Origin: a virus
Virus record (IMG/VR): IMGVR_UViG_3300037840_000333
Coordinates: 23,121 to 87,120 of that record
DNA length: 64,000 nucleotides
Strand: one strand, 5' to 3'
Shown: piece after piece, positions 6,613-16,390 of the stretch
How the letters are laid out: each line of letters opens with the position of its first letter
Numbering within the stretch: the first letter of the stretch is position 1
The notes under the pieces: generated by a model
Told to the model about the DNA's origin: nothing
The model's database searches: none
What the model saw: only the letters and a program-made list of their open reading frames with translations
Made by a program: the position numbers and the translations under genes

Positions 6613-7976
6613 GACACCACCCGGAACGCCTCTAGCGTGCTGAGCGTCGAGACGCCGAGGTCGAGCGTCCCTTTCTGGATGATGTACGGCGCCGCCGCCA
6701 CCTTGGATGGCCCTCGGGTGACGGTCACCACGCAGCCGGCGTCCATGGCCGGGTCTCCGAGGTAGGTGATCTGCATCCCGTCGAAGGTCCCGAGGGCCGC
6801 CGTGCCGAGGGCCTGGGCCATGGCGTCCACCTGGGGCTGGGTGGTGGCGAGGGAGGTCTGCACCACGACCACGGTGGTCGGGTAGGGCCCGAAGATGTAG
6901 CTCGGGCTCGCCGGGTTCACGTCATACCAGTCGCCCCGCAGCGGCGTCGGGATGTTGCTCCCCTGGCTGATGACGATGATGTGGTTCGGCACGCCCTTGT
7001 TGCTGAGCGTCCGCTGCAGCTCGGTGAAGGTGCAGCTCGGTCCCTCGCTGTAGCTGGCGGTCGGGGCGATGCTGGCCGGGTCCGCTATCGGCTCGGCGAT
7101 GAACACGCCGGCCTGGTCGAAGAAGCACTCGTAGCTGGCGGCGAGGGCCGACGAGGCGATCAGGGCGGTCGGGTCGTCGCCCATGTTGAAGGCGGCCGGT
7201 GCCAGCAGGTAGCTGCTCGGGGTGATGCTCATGGGCACGCCGGGCAGCCGGTTCTGCACGATGCCGGCAATGGTCACGTCGGCCGTCGTCACGATGTAGG
7301 CGCCGATCGAGTGGGCCGCCTGGGTGGTCCCGTTGTAGCCCCGGTCGGCCGCGCTCACATAGAGGATCCCGGTGCTCGGGTCCACGAAGGTCACGAGCAT
7401 CTGCTCCAAGTCGATGTAGACCACGAACGGGGCGACGCCGGTGATGGGGAAGTACGGCGTCAGGTTCACCGCGCCGCTGCTCGGGACGCTGGTGCTGTTC
7501 TGCATGATCGGCACCGTGCTGTACCCGTCGGTCCATTCGTTCCGGGCGATGGTGGCCATGCGGTCGCTCCCGTCCACGGCCACCGTCAGGTTGTAAGTGC
7601 CTCCGCTGTTGCTGTCGAGGGTCACCGCGTTCTCGATCAGGAACCTCCCCTGGGGCGCCGTCTCCGTCGTGCCGTCCGGGTAGACGAACCCCTTGTGGAC
7701 CTCAATCTCCGCTCCGTCGGGGAACAGCAGGTCGGTGCCGGTGTTGGGCACAATGTCGAGCAGCTCGGGCGTCGGTACGAACGTGACCTGGCTGGCGGTC
7801 CTCCGCACGCTGGCCGTGCTGTCGAAGTTCACCGTCCCCGAGATCACCAGCATCGGGGTGGTGTTGAGCGGGGCGCTGCTCTTGTAGTTCTCGAACACGT
7901 CCACGTAGCTGTAGGGCGTGAAGATATCGGCCGTCAGCGCCGGGCCCCACTTGTCGCTCACCGGCCAGTAGCTCAT
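6609..7976 (-). CDS. minor tail protein, DUF5047-like
   Basis: 455 residues. ATG 7976 overlaps the previous stop as ATGA. The N-terminal region has the arrangement remembered for the DUF5047 tail family: a YWPVSDKWGPAL start, a VISGTVNFD strand and RRTASQVTFV, then PDGAEIEVHKGFVYPDGT and GRFLIEN. These are beta-rich hub-like domains following the tape measure gene. The middle contains a DLEQMLVTFVD segment and the C-terminal third a mixed alpha/beta region (HIIVISQGSN). Likely part of the tail tip assembled on the tape measure end. Function within the tip is inferred from position. Confidence 0.7.
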   Translation of the reverse strand: MSYWPVSDKWGPALTADIFTPYSYVDVFENYKSSAPLNTTPMLVISGTVNFDSTASVRRTASQVTFVPTPELLDIVPNTGTDLLFPDGAEIEVHKGFVYPDGTTETAPQGRFLIENAVTLDSNSGGTYNLTVAVDGSDRMATIARNEWTDGYSTVPIMQNSTSVPSSGAVNLTPYFPITGVAPFVVYIDLEQMLVTFVDPSTGILYVSAADRGYNGTTQAAHSIGAYIVTTADVTIAGIVQNRLPGVPMSITPSSYLLAPAAFNMGDDPTALIASSALAASYECFFDQAGVFIAEPIADPASIAPTASYSEGPSCTFTELQRTLSNKGVPNHIIVISQGSNIPTPLRGDWYDVNPASPSYIFGPYPTTVVVVQTSLATTQPQVDAMAQALGTAALGTFDGMQITYLGDPAMDAGCVVTVTRGPSKVAAAPYIIQKGTLDLGVSTLSTLEAFRVVS

Positions 7977-10516
7977 GTCGGCGGGGTGACCTCGATGTAG
8001 TTGAAGGTGATGACGGCGAACTGTGTCGGGGCCGTCATGGTGTTGTAGATCGGGCTCTCGATGGGGTCGGTCTGCGGGTCGTGGGCGATGTAGGTGGTCA
8101 CGCCGCTCGGGTCCTGCAGCAGCAGCGTGCCGTCGTACTCGATGAGGTTCCGCAGCATGGCGAGCCCGCCCTGGCCGGTCAGGCTGCTCACGCGCATGCT
8201 GAGGATGCCGGCCCGGCCCTTCACGCCGTCGGTCATCTTCACCGGCCGGTTCCTCCCCAGCGGGTAGTTGACGGTCGCAACCTCCTTCGGCTTGAACTGC
8301 GGGTCGGCGTTGCCGTGGAAGCCCACGGCGCTGTCGAGCTGGCCCGGGATCTGCAGCCACCACATATCGTGGGCGTCCGTCATCACCGGGCCCGGGTAGC
8401 CCCAGGCCGACAGGTAGGTCAGCCCGTCGTCGGCCAGGGCGCTGATCTGCGCCCGGTAGTAGACCCAGTTTCCGGGGGGCGGCGAGCGGTCGATCAGCGT
8501 GTAGGGCACGGGCGGGTTGGGGATGGGCAGGGCGGTGAGCCCGCTCACGTCGGTCCAGTTGATCCCGTCGGTGGACTGTTGGACCTCCAAGCTGGCCTCC
8601 GCCACGTAGCCGCCCGGGGTCCACGTCGGGCTCGTGGTGGCCTGGAACACGCCCGCCTCGTCTAAGAACGCCTGCACGCCGCCGAAGCCGGCCGTGGTCG
8701 TGAACTCGTAGCCGATGGTGTAGCTGACCGCGTTGGCGGGCACCAGCACGTTGTTCTGGCGGAACACCGTCCAGCTCCCGACGACGCCGGTGTGCGATGC
8801 GGTCACGAAGCTGGTCGGGCTCCCGGCGGCGTTGTAGAAGATGATGCTCGTGGTGATGGCGGTCGGTCCTCCGGTCGGGACGTACCAACCCATCTGCATG
8901 CTGATCGGCAGCCCGACGCTCGGGCAGGGGTACTTGTTGGTGATGTCGCTCCCGGTCAGCCCGCTGCTGCTGGCCGAGATGGCCATCGAGCTCCCGCCCT
9001 CCAAGCTCTGCGCCGTGCCCAGCGCCACGGTGAGGTTGCTGAGGTTGCCGCCCACGCCCCACGTGCCGGTGCTGTTGTTCAGCCCGGCGTCGTCCTGGTC
9101 GAGCAAGTTGTTCACGTTCTGCAGGGAGAGCTGCACCTGGGGGGCGCCCGTGTCGAGGTCGTTGTTGGCGACCACGCTGAAACTCGGGGGCAGCGGCTCC
9201 GCCACGAGGATCGTGAAGGTGCCGGTGCAGGTGCCGAATAGGTCGTTGCTGTCCTCGACGATGATGGTGGCGGTGTAGGTGCCGTTCGCCAGCGGTCGGA
9301 TCGTCTTGTACGAGGTCGCCGAGGAATAGATCTGGCCGCTGATGTAGACGTTGCCCTCGCCGGGCAGGCTGAGGACAATGTCGTGCACGACGGGGGTGGC
9401 TCCGCTCGGGCTCACGAAGGACCACCGCAGGGTGGGCTCGGGTATGTCCAGCGTGCCGGTGGGCCCGAGGTAAGTCAGCGTCATGGCCGGGGCGGTGTGG
9501 AACAGGGCGTCGCTGGCGAACGGTCCCTGCAGCCCGGCGCTCGCCTCCTGGGTGGCGAAGCTGTAGTCCCAATCGCCGCTGTTCACCGGGCCGTGGGTTG
9601 CCCCGATGGTCGGGAGCACGAAGAACTCGCCGCCGGGGTTGACCGTGGGCCCGGTCCACGTCACCCACGTCAGGGTGGTGCTCCACGCGCTCCCGGTCCA
9701 GTAGTAGTAGCTCCCGCCGGTCGCCTTCAGCCGCAAGCTGTACGCACTCATCGGCTGGCCGTTCGTCGGGTTGTAAACGGCGCCGAAGGCGATCTGCTGG
9801 GTGGCGTCCCGATACTCGCCGGCGGCCGGGTCGTTGAGGGTCGGGGCGAGCGGGGTGGCGCTGACCTCGTTCAGGGCGAACGCCACGTTGGCCCAATAGA
9901 CCTGCTCGTAGTCGCCGACCGGGGTGTTGAAGTAGTAGGGGCCGGTGGTCGCCAGGGTGGCGCCGACGTAGAGGGAAATCTGCTGCAGGTAGTCGCTGGC
10001 GTCGCCGTAGCCGCCCGAGTCCGTCCCGATCATGGCCATGGCGGTCATCGTGCCGAAGATGTTGGCGAACATATAGCCGGTGAAGGCCGCGCCGGTGAGG
10101 GCGTTGCAGATCAGCTCGGCGGCCGAGGCGCCCATGTTGGCGCCCCTGGTGGCGACGTTTGCCAGCGCGGCCGATACCTGCACGATGTGGCCGCCAATGT
10201 CGCTCTGCAGGGCCGTGACGGAGATAGTCACGTCGAACAGGGTGTTGAACTTGAACGTGAACGTGGCGCCCACGTCGGCCGGGGCCGCCACCTTGGTCGC
10301 CACGAGCACGTTGGCCGGCGAGCCGTCGCCGCCGGTCGGCTGCCACAGCGTCCAGCCCGCCGGGACGGACGTGACGTTGCTCGGGCCGATGGTCTCGGCG
10401 CTGAAGATGGCGGCCACCAGCAGGTCGCCGGCGCTGTAGCCGAGCGGGGTGGCGGTGATCGTGTTGGACGAGGACACCGAGCCGTTGAAGACGTAGGTAA
10501 TGGCGGAAATGGTCAT
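7973..10516 (-). CDS. distal tail/minor tail protein with lectin-like domains
   Basis: 847 residues. The N-terminal 200 residues form a beta-sandwich-like domain (SAGDLLVAAIFSAETIG, then PAGWTLWQ) of a type also seen at the start of the tail protein at 38543-39874. Ig or fibronectin-like stretches follow (YTATIIVEDSND; WVYYRAQISALADD). A region near residue 500 (STGTWGVGGNLSNL) resembles carbohydrate-binding jelly-roll modules. The C-terminal 150 residues (KGRAGILSMRVSSL, then NLIEYDGTLLLQDP) fit a distal-tail-type domain next to the DUF5047-like protein. ATGA overlaps on both sides show coupled translation. Confidence 0.65.
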   Translation of the reverse strand: MTISAITYVFNGSVSSSNTITATPLGYSAGDLLVAAIFSAETIGPSNVTSVPAGWTLWQPTGGDGSPANVLVATKVAAPADVGATFTFKFNTLFDVTISVTALQSDIGGHIVQVSAALANVATRGANMGASAAELICNALTGAAFTGYMFANIFGTMTAMAMIGTDSGGYGDASDYLQQISLYVGATLATTGPYYFNTPVGDYEQVYWANVAFALNEVSATPLAPTLNDPAAGEYRDATQQIAFGAVYNPTNGQPMSAYSLRLKATGGSYYYWTGSAWSTTLTWVTWTGPTVNPGGEFFVLPTIGATHGPVNSGDWDYSFATQEASAGLQGPFASDALFHTAPAMTLTYLGPTGTLDIPEPTLRWSFVSPSGATPVVHDIVLSLPGEGNVYISGQIYSSATSYKTIRPLANGTYTATIIVEDSNDLFGTCTGTFTILVAEPLPPSFSVVANNDLDTGAPQVQLSLQNVNNLLDQDDAGLNNSTGTWGVGGNLSNLTVALGTAQSLEGGSSMAISASSSGLTGSDITNKYPCPSVGLPISMQMGWYVPTGGPTAITTSIIFYNAAGSPTSFVTASHTGVVGSWTVFRQNNVLVPANAVSYTIGYEFTTTAGFGGVQAFLDEAGVFQATTSPTWTPGGYVAEASLEVQQSTDGINWTDVSGLTALPIPNPPVPYTLIDRSPPPGNWVYYRAQISALADDGLTYLSAWGYPGPVMTDAHDMWWLQIPGQLDSAVGFHGNADPQFKPKEVATVNYPLGRNRPVKMTDGVKGRAGILSMRVSSLTGQGGLAMLRNLIEYDGTLLLQDPSGVTTYIAHDPQTDPIESPIYNTMTAPTQFAVITFNYIEVTPPT

Positions 10517-13500
10517 GGCAGCGGCACCATCCTGTTCGGGTTGGCCCCTCGCAACAGCGCGCTCGACAGCTCCGTGATGCCGCTCCGCACCGCGGCCGTG
10601 CTGGCGTCGGCGACGGCCGGGGAGACCGCTCCGTGGTTATGCACCTGGAAGGCGCCCTGCTGTACGTAGATGGTCGTCGCTCCGCCGGCCGCCTGGGTGG
10701 GCGCTCCCGGTGCGGCGAGGGCGGTCGGCAGGGGCGCCTGGGGCTGTAGGGCCGGGGCCGTCACCTGCACGGCGCGCAGGTCGGCGGCGACGCCGGTGAG
10801 GGCGCTCACGGGGAGCTGGGCGCTGGCCTGGATGCCGTTCGCCAGTCCCTCCATCATGTTCTTGCCGATCTCGTGGAAGATGGTGCTCGGGCTATGGGTG
10901 CCGGCCGCGGCCTTGGCGCTCGTGACCGCGCTGTTCACGATGTTGGTCAGCGTCGTGCTCACCTGGCTCCCCTTGCTGTTGATCCCGTTGATGAGCCCCT
11001 GCACCATCGCCTCGCCGGTGTTGTAGAGGTAGCTGCCCGGGTCGTTCCCGAACACGCTCGTGATGGTCTGGCCCATGGCCTGCCAGTCCGAGTCCCAATC
11101 CGTTTTGAGCTGGCCGATGGCGGTGTCGAGCGGGGTCAGCCCCTGGTCCTTGATGTTCTGGAAGGTCCCGCTCATCGTGGTCCACACCGAGGACGTGGCC
11201 GTGGTGATGTCCTGCCAGTCGTTCCCCCAATCCGTCTTCAGGGTGTCGGTGCTCGTCCGTAACTGGTCCTCGGCGGTGCGGAGCTGGTTGAAGATCGGGG
11301 TCACCGTGCTGTTGAAGGTCTGGACGACGGTCTGCATCTGCAGCCACTCGGTCTGCCAGAAGGAGACAAACGCCTGCAGGTTCGTGCGGAGCATGTCGAG
11401 CCCGAGCGTCTTCGTCTGGTTGAACACGATAAGGAAGTTGGCGCCCGTCGCCAGCAGCACCTTGTTCATGTTGCTCAGGTTCGTTACCACGTCGCCGGTG
11501 TCCTTGACGCTGACGCTCAGCTCGTCGTTCAGCTTGGCGAGGACGGTCTGTGTGGCCGTGCTCTGGATGCCGAATGTCTTCATCCCGGCGCTGGCGCTGG
11601 TGGCGCTGGTCTGGAAATCGCTGAGCCCCTTGTCGCCCAGCTTCAGGCTGGCGTCGAGCAGGACCATCGGGGCATTGCCGAGGGTGAGGGCGTGGAATAG
11701 CTGGGTCATCCCGGTGGCCGCCGTGGTGCTCTCGTGCGATACCGCCAACAGGTCGTCGCCGAGCTGCCGGCCCTTCATGGCCGCCGTGGTCAAGCTGGTG
11801 GCGATCTGCTTCACGTCGGTGTCGAAGCGGGCGACGCTCGTGAGGGTGGTGTCGATCTGATGGCCGAACGCCGCCCAATCGGCCACGGTCGCCCGAACCT
11901 TGGCGCTCCCGGCCTGGACCTCGGTCGCCACCTTTTGGAACGCCGGGGCAATCCGGTTGGCCGCCTGCTCGTCGTCGGTCAGCGCCTTCACGAGCTGGGT
12001 GCCGAGGGCGTTCTCCGCCGCGGTCACCGCACTCCGCATGCTCGCCAGCGCCGTCTCGATGGTCTTCAGGATGCTGGTCAGCTTGCTCCCGGCGGTGTCG
12101 GCCTTGTCGAACGCCTGCACGATCTTCTCCGCCTCGGTGGCGCCCTTGGTGAAGCCGGTGGACGCCTCGGCGATGGCGGTGCCGAGCTGGCGGGCCACCG
12201 GGTCCACGAGCTTCAGCGTCGCCGTGAACGCCTTCAGGGCCGCGTCGTCCCGGGTGATCCCGGCCACCAGCCCGCCGCTCGACGCCAGGCTGTCGAAGCC
12301 GGCCCTGATGGCCGCTATGGCCGCCGTGATCGGTCCGGGCTGCAGGCTGGTCGCCAAGGTGGCTAGGGACTTCAGATCGGTCTGTAGGCCCGGGGGCAGG
12401 CGGACGTTGCCGGCCTTGGCGAGGGCCTGGGCGATTTGCTCGATGGCCTGCACGACTGGCACCACGCCTTGCTGCGCCGTCCTCCCGGCGCTCGCCAGCT
12501 CGATCAGCCCGGTCACGATGGCGTGCAGGGCGTTGCCGACCTTGGTCCCGGCCGCCTCGATCTTTTGCAGCTCGGGCACCAGTTGCTCCGCCAGCTTCAG
12601 CGCCTTCATCTCCTCCTGGGCGAGCTGGGCGTTCTCCTTGATCCCGTTCGCCAGCCCCTTCATGCTGTCGGCGCCGATCTGATGGAACACGGTGCTCGGG
12701 CTGAACACGCCGAGAATGTCCTTCGCCACGCCGACGATCCCGTGGGCGATCTTCTCGACCGCCTTGGCCGGCTCCGCCGCCATCGACTCGACGCCCTTTA
12801 CCAGCCCGTTGATGATGTCCTTCCCGACGTTCAGGAGCCACTGGCCTGCTCCCGCTAGGGCGCCGAGGATCTTCTCGGGCAGGCCGACGAACAGGAACTC
12901 GACCACGCCGATCCCGGTGCGGACGGCGTTCTCTAGCTCCTGCACGCCGTCCATAAAGATGTGGAACGCGCCGACGGCCACGCTCATCGCCGACTGGACC
13001 ATCGCCACGAATGCGCCGAATATCGCCTCCGCCGCCTGTATGTCGGCCGAGATGACGCCCTTGGCTATGTCGAGCACGCTGGTGATGGCGTGCCAGGTGG
13101 CTTGCCAGTGGGTGGCGACGAACACGATCCCGGCGAGCCACGGGGCGAAAATGGCGACGATATCGAGGTGGCCCTTGATCCAGTTCACGGCGTCGCTGAC
13201 GACGGTCTCCATGATCTGCCAGGTCTCTTTCCAGTGCAGGGCGAGGTAGACGAGGGGCGCAATCGGGCCGAGCAGCAGGATGGCGAACTGGCCGAACCCG
13301 TGGGTGAGGAAGCCAACGACGTCGTCGAATATGCGCTTGATTTCGCCCCACACGGTGCTCCAGTGGGCGACCAGCTCGTAGATGGCGATGCCGAGGGCCG
13401 CTACCGCCACGACGACGATGCCGATGGTGGCGGCGATGGGCAAGGTGGCGGCGTCGGCCACCGCGGCGCTGGCCGCCTCGGCGTCGAAGCTGGCCGCCAA

Positions 13501-15561
13501 CCCGTCGGCCCCGATGGCCGCGGCGGCGTCGCTGGCCGCCATGTCGCCGGCGAGCGCGGCTAGTTCGGCGCTGCTCCCGCTGGCCTCGGCCTCGGCGATG
13601 GCCATCTCTCGGGCTCCGTCGATCACGGCCTGTTGGGCTGCCGCCGTCGCCTCTAGGGCGGCGCTCAGCGCCTCCTGGGGCGCGACGGCCTCCGTCGTGG
13701 CCGCGCTGGTGGCCTCCGTCCCGCCCAGCAGCTTGCTCAGCGAGGCGATGGCCCTGCCGGTGGCGTCCACCATCTTCTGGCCGGTGTTGACGACGTAGAC
13801 GGCGATGGCCGCGGCGAGCACGGTGCCGATGGCGGCCGCCACCACGTACAGCACCGGCTTGTGATCCTCGAGGAATGCGAAAAACTTGCCGAAATCGCCC
13901 AGGGCGTCCCGCACGATGGGCAGCAGCTCGGTGCCGAAGCTCGTCGTCATGTTGGTCACCTGGACCTTGATGGCGTCGAACTCGTGGCCGAGGGTCTGCT
14001 GCTGCACCACCAGCGCGTGGTGGGCCGCGGCGGCGCTCTCGACCGCTTTCTGCGCCTTGTCGTAGGCGGCCGGGCCGGCGAGGATCGTGTTCAGCAGGGC
14101 CTTGTTGGCGGTGGTCCCGATCAGCGTCGAGAGGGTGGCGAGCTGCTGGGCCTGGCTCATCCCTTGCAGCTTCGGTTGGAGCTGGGCGATCACGCTCCCG
14201 AGCCCCACGAACTTGCCCTGGGCGTCCACGACGTGGATGCCGGTGTCGCTCATGGTTTGGTTGGCCTTGGTCATGGCCGCGTCCGCCGTGGTGAACGCCT
14301 TCCAACTGTCGGCCTGGCTCTGCGTCAGTCCCTTCGTGGCCGCCGTCACCTGGGTGGCTGTCAGGTTGCCGGCCTGGTACTGGGTCGCCAGTTTCTGCAG
14401 GCTCGGGGGCAGCGCGTCGATGGCCGTCTTCATGTCGAGCTGGGCCTGAGCGACGGCCGTGCTCGGCTTCAGCAGCGTGGTCATGGCCGTGTTGAGGGTC
14501 ATCAGCCCTCGGCTCCCGGTGACGCCGTGCTCGCCGGCGTCCACCATGAGCGTGCTGAGGTCCTGGATGCTCGGGGCGGTCACGCCGAGTCGGGCCTTCA
14601 GCCGGTCCACCGTTTGGGTCAGGCTGTCGAGCCCGACGTTCGTGATCCGACTGGCGTTGAACAGGGCGATGCTCGTGGTGCCGGCATCCTTCAGCGGGAC
14701 CGAGAAGGTCTGCATCACCTGGCTCAGGTCCTTCGTGGTGCTGCTGAGGCTGTTGCCGCTCTCCTCGGCCAGGTCCATGCTCGTCTTCATAAAGGCGACC
14801 GACTGCGTGGTGGTCAGCGCCTTGCCGTTCATCGCCCCGAGCTGGCCGGCCACGCCGCCGAACGCCGACACCATCTCCTGGGCGCTGTAGATCGTGTCGC
14901 TCCCGCTGTGGAGGAACGCCTGGCCGATGTCGTTCGCCGTCTTGATCGGGATGTTCCCCTGGGCCGCCATCTTGGTCACGGCCGTCTGGAAATCGACCCC
15001 CATCTTCAGGGCCGCCGCGCTGAAGGCCACGAACCCGGCCACGCCGGCGATCAGGCTCACCTTGCCGAGGGTGTTGAAGAATCCTCCGCTCTCGGCCGCC
15101 TTCCCTCCCACGTTGTCGAGGGCATTGCCGGCGCCGCCGGCCGCCTTGGAGAAGTCACCGAACCCGACGCCGGTGAGGGCGGTCGCCAGCCCGCTGAGCC
15201 CTTGCTTGATCTTCCCGGTGAAGCTGGCCCCGGCCGTCTCGCCGGCGCCCTCCATGTCCTTCTCGACGCCCTGTAGGCCCGGCTGCATCTCATCGCGGAC
15301 GCCCTTGCCGGCCTCGTCGCCGGCGCCCTTCGTCCCGCTGACGAACTGCTCGTGGCCTCGCTGGCCGCTGGCCCCGAGGTCCGCGGCGAGCCCGTCCAGC
15401 TCGGGGGCGGCTCCGTCCCGCAGGGCCACGCCGGCGTCGGCGCCGGCTAGCTCGGCGTCGGCCGCCAGCCCGTCGAGCCCTGGCTTCGTGCCGTCCTTCA
15501 GGCTGGTCTCAAAGCCACTCTCGTCCGCGAGGATGCGTACCTCGGCCTCACCGACGATCAT
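10513..15561 (-). CDS. tape measure protein
   Basis: 1682 residues, the longest gene of the window. At about 1.5 angstrom per residue it predicts a tail near 250 nm. The N-terminus is helical and Gly/Ala-rich. Residues roughly 140-480 match the TP901-type core (KMGVDFQTAVTKMAAQGNIP; LSQVMQTFSVPLKDAGT). The middle contains at least four hydrophobic segments (VVAAAIGTVLAAAIAVYVV; IGIVVVAVAALGIAIYELV). A motif of about 15 residues, SPSTVFHQIG then GLANGI, appears near residue 960 and again near residue 1590 as SPSTIFHEIG then GLANGI, marking an internal duplication. It sets tail length and helps DNA passage at infection. Start ATG 15561 follows the chaperone stop by a few bases. Confidence 0.92.
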   Translation of the reverse strand: MIVGEAEVRILADESGFETSLKDGTKPGLDGLAADAELAGADAGVALRDGAAPELDGLAADLGASGQRGHEQFVSGTKGAGDEAGKGVRDEMQPGLQGVEKDMEGAGETAGASFTGKIKQGLSGLATALTGVGFGDFSKAAGGAGNALDNVGGKAAESGGFFNTLGKVSLIAGVAGFVAFSAAALKMGVDFQTAVTKMAAQGNIPIKTANDIGQAFLHSGSDTIYSAQEMVSAFGGVAGQLGAMNGKALTTTQSVAFMKTSMDLAEESGNSLSSTTKDLSQVMQTFSVPLKDAGTTSIALFNASRITNVGLDSLTQTVDRLKARLGVTAPSIQDLSTLMVDAGEHGVTGSRGLMTLNTAMTTLLKPSTAVAQAQLDMKTAIDALPPSLQKLATQYQAGNLTATQVTAATKGLTQSQADSWKAFTTADAAMTKANQTMSDTGIHVVDAQGKFVGLGSVIAQLQPKLQGMSQAQQLATLSTLIGTTANKALLNTILAGPAAYDKAQKAVESAAAAHHALVVQQQTLGHEFDAIKVQVTNMTTSFGTELLPIVRDALGDFGKFFAFLEDHKPVLYVVAAAIGTVLAAAIAVYVVNTGQKMVDATGRAIASLSKLLGGTEATSAATTEAVAPQEALSAALEATAAAQQAVIDGAREMAIAEAEASGSSAELAALAGDMAASDAAAAIGADGLAASFDAEAASAAVADAATLPIAATIGIVVVAVAALGIAIYELVAHWSTVWGEIKRIFDDVVGFLTHGFGQFAILLLGPIAPLVYLALHWKETWQIMETVVSDAVNWIKGHLDIVAIFAPWLAGIVFVATHWQATWHAITSVLDIAKGVISADIQAAEAIFGAFVAMVQSAMSVAVGAFHIFMDGVQELENAVRTGIGVVEFLFVGLPEKILGALAGAGQWLLNVGKDIINGLVKGVESMAAEPAKAVEKIAHGIVGVAKDILGVFSPSTVFHQIGADSMKGLANGIKENAQLAQEEMKALKLAEQLVPELQKIEAAGTKVGNALHAIVTGLIELASAGRTAQQGVVPVVQAIEQIAQALAKAGNVRLPPGLQTDLKSLATLATSLQPGPITAAIAAIRAGFDSLASSGGLVAGITRDDAALKAFTATLKLVDPVARQLGTAIAEASTGFTKGATEAEKIVQAFDKADTAGSKLTSILKTIETALASMRSAVTAAENALGTQLVKALTDDEQAANRIAPAFQKVATEVQAGSAKVRATVADWAAFGHQIDTTLTSVARFDTDVKQIATSLTTAAMKGRQLGDDLLAVSHESTTAATGMTQLFHALTLGNAPMVLLDASLKLGDKGLSDFQTSATSASAGMKTFGIQSTATQTVLAKLNDELSVSVKDTGDVVTNLSNMNKVLLATGANFLIVFNQTKTLGLDMLRTNLQAFVSFWQTEWLQMQTVVQTFNSTVTPIFNQLRTAEDQLRTSTDTLKTDWGNDWQDITTATSSVWTTMSGTFQNIKDQGLTPLDTAIGQLKTDWDSDWQAMGQTITSVFGNDPGSYLYNTGEAMVQGLINGINSKGSQVSTTLTNIVNSAVTSAKAAAGTHSPSTIFHEIGKNMMEGLANGIQASAQLPVSALTGVAADLRAVQVTAPALQPQAPLPTALAAPGAPTQAAGGATTIYVQQGAFQVHNHGAVSPAVADASTAAVRSGITELSSALLRGANPNRMVPLP

Positions 15562-15565
15562 CGGT

Positions 15566-15915
15566 CTACCTGTTCACCGGCTGGGCGAGGAACGGGTCGT
15601 CCTCCTCGCCCATGCCCTGGGCGCTGGCGGCTGCGACGTTCTTCTCCGCCCACAGCTCCCGGTCGTAGGCCTCGGCCTCCTCCTCGCCGAGGGGACGGAA
15701 CAGGTGCTCATCGAGGTGCTGGCGGGCCTCGTAGCGGCTGGCTCCCATCGGGGTCGCGTCGTCCAGCATCAGCGAATAGATCAGGTCGAGACTGTCTGCG
15801 GTGTCCGCCGTCGTGAGGGTGTGGCCCGCCCGGAGGATTCTGCCGTTGACGTCGGCGAAGAACGCCGCGGCCCACCACGCCTCTCGGACCGCGGCGCAGA
15901 AGGGCGGAGCCCGTA
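15566..15915 (-). CDS. tail assembly chaperone, second frame (GpT-like part of a -1 fusion)
   Basis: In the frame -1 to the upstream chaperone a good coding stretch begins near 15912 (PPFCAAVREAWWAAAFF), continues through RILRAGHTLTTADTADSLDL and ends at 15566 with PFLAQPVNR. No convincing start codon or ribosome-binding site precedes it. In tailed phages the two genes between major tail and tape measure are expressed as a frame-0 protein plus a frameshift fusion, and both chaperone tape measure assembly. The exchange point is best placed at GGGCTCCGCCCTTC (about 15901-15915). The heptamer C CGC CCT is a possible, non-canonical slip site. The extent given is the portion expected to be translated after the shift. 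Confidence 0.7.
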
Positions 15916-16329
15916 CCGCTCGCTCAGGGCCTCGGCAATGGTCCCGAGCAGCGCCGCCTGGAACTCGACCTCGGGGTCGCGGATCGTCTTGAACCACTCC
16001 TCCCGGTCGTCGGCCACCAGCGCGTCGCCGATGAACTGCACGGCCGCCGTCATCGGGATCACGCCCTTCGCGTCCGCCTGCTGCAGGACGTTGAACGTCG
16101 GGCCGAAGCTCTGCGTGGGGCGGACGTGGAAGGTGTACTCCCGTTTGGCGTGTCCCTCCCGGTCGAACTCCTCGGCGTCCTGGTCGTCCAGCCGGAAGCC
16201 GTCGGTGTCGAGCTTGCTGCGCTTGACCTCGTAGCCGACGAGGGTGAACGGGATCGGTTCCAGATCGAGGTCGGCTAGCTCCTCGTCGGTCTCTACCTCG
16301 CCGAACGTGCCGAGTGATTCAGGGCTCAT
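15781..16329 (-). CDS. tail assembly chaperone, frame-0 product (GpG-like)
   Basis: 182 residues, ATG 16329 with ACAGGAGG six bases upstream, overlapping the stop of a 19-codon leader ORF as ATGA. The N-terminus is acidic; the centre (SKLDTDGFRLDD; TFHVRPTQSFG; VIPMTAAVQFIGDAL) has the size and character of phage chaperone domains. The last 40 residues are low-complexity Arg/Ser/Pro and look like read-through of a non-coding frame after the shift site, so the functional protein probably ends near SERYG in the short form or continues in the -1 frame in the long form. Lies directly upstream of the tape measure gene. Confidence 0.75.
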   Translation of the reverse strand: MSPESLGTFGEVETDEELADLDLEPIPFTLVGYEVKRSKLDTDGFRLDDQDAEEFDREGHAKREYTFHVRPTQSFGPTFNVLQQADAKGVIPMTAAVQFIGDALVADDREEWFKTIRDPEVEFQAALLGTIAEALSERYGLRPSAPRSERRGGPRRSSPTSTAESSGRATPSRRRTPQTVST

Positions 16330-16385
16330 GGTGCCTCCTGTAGTGGTGGTGGAGGCATCGAACCACGGCGAGGACCGCGAATCAT
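16326..16385 (-). CDS. leaderless 19-aa leader peptide coupled to chaperone gene
   Basis: ATG 16385 lies five bases after the -10 TAGCGT, with no room for a Shine-Dalgarno sequence. The frame reads MIRGPRRGSMPPPPLQEAP and stops at TGA 16326-16328, overlapping the chaperone ATG as ATGA. The chaperone ribosome-binding site (CAGGAGG) lies inside the last codons of the mini-ORF. Translation of the mini-ORF would therefore deliver ribosomes to, or expose, the chaperone start. A run of four prolines could slow ribosomes there. That the peptide is made is inference. Confidence 0.5.
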   Translation of the reverse strand: MIRGPRRGSMPPPPLQEAP

Positions 16386-16390
16386 GGTTG

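Noticed and set aside
6609-10346. A continuous minus-strand frame of over 1200 codons
   Set aside because: Only the last 455 codons (from ATG 7976) look like protein. The rest is an Arg/Gly/His-rich shadow of the tail gene at 7973-10516.
10892-14305. 1137-codon Arg-rich frame across the tape measure gene
   Set aside because: Arg/Gly/His/Pro composition and full overlap with the tape measure frame show it is a GC-rich shadow.
15997-15997. Independent start of the second tail chaperone gene at 15997
   Set aside because: The residues before PPFCAAV are Arg/Gly-rich shadow sequence and no ribosome-binding site is present; a frameshift from the upstream gene explains the frame better.
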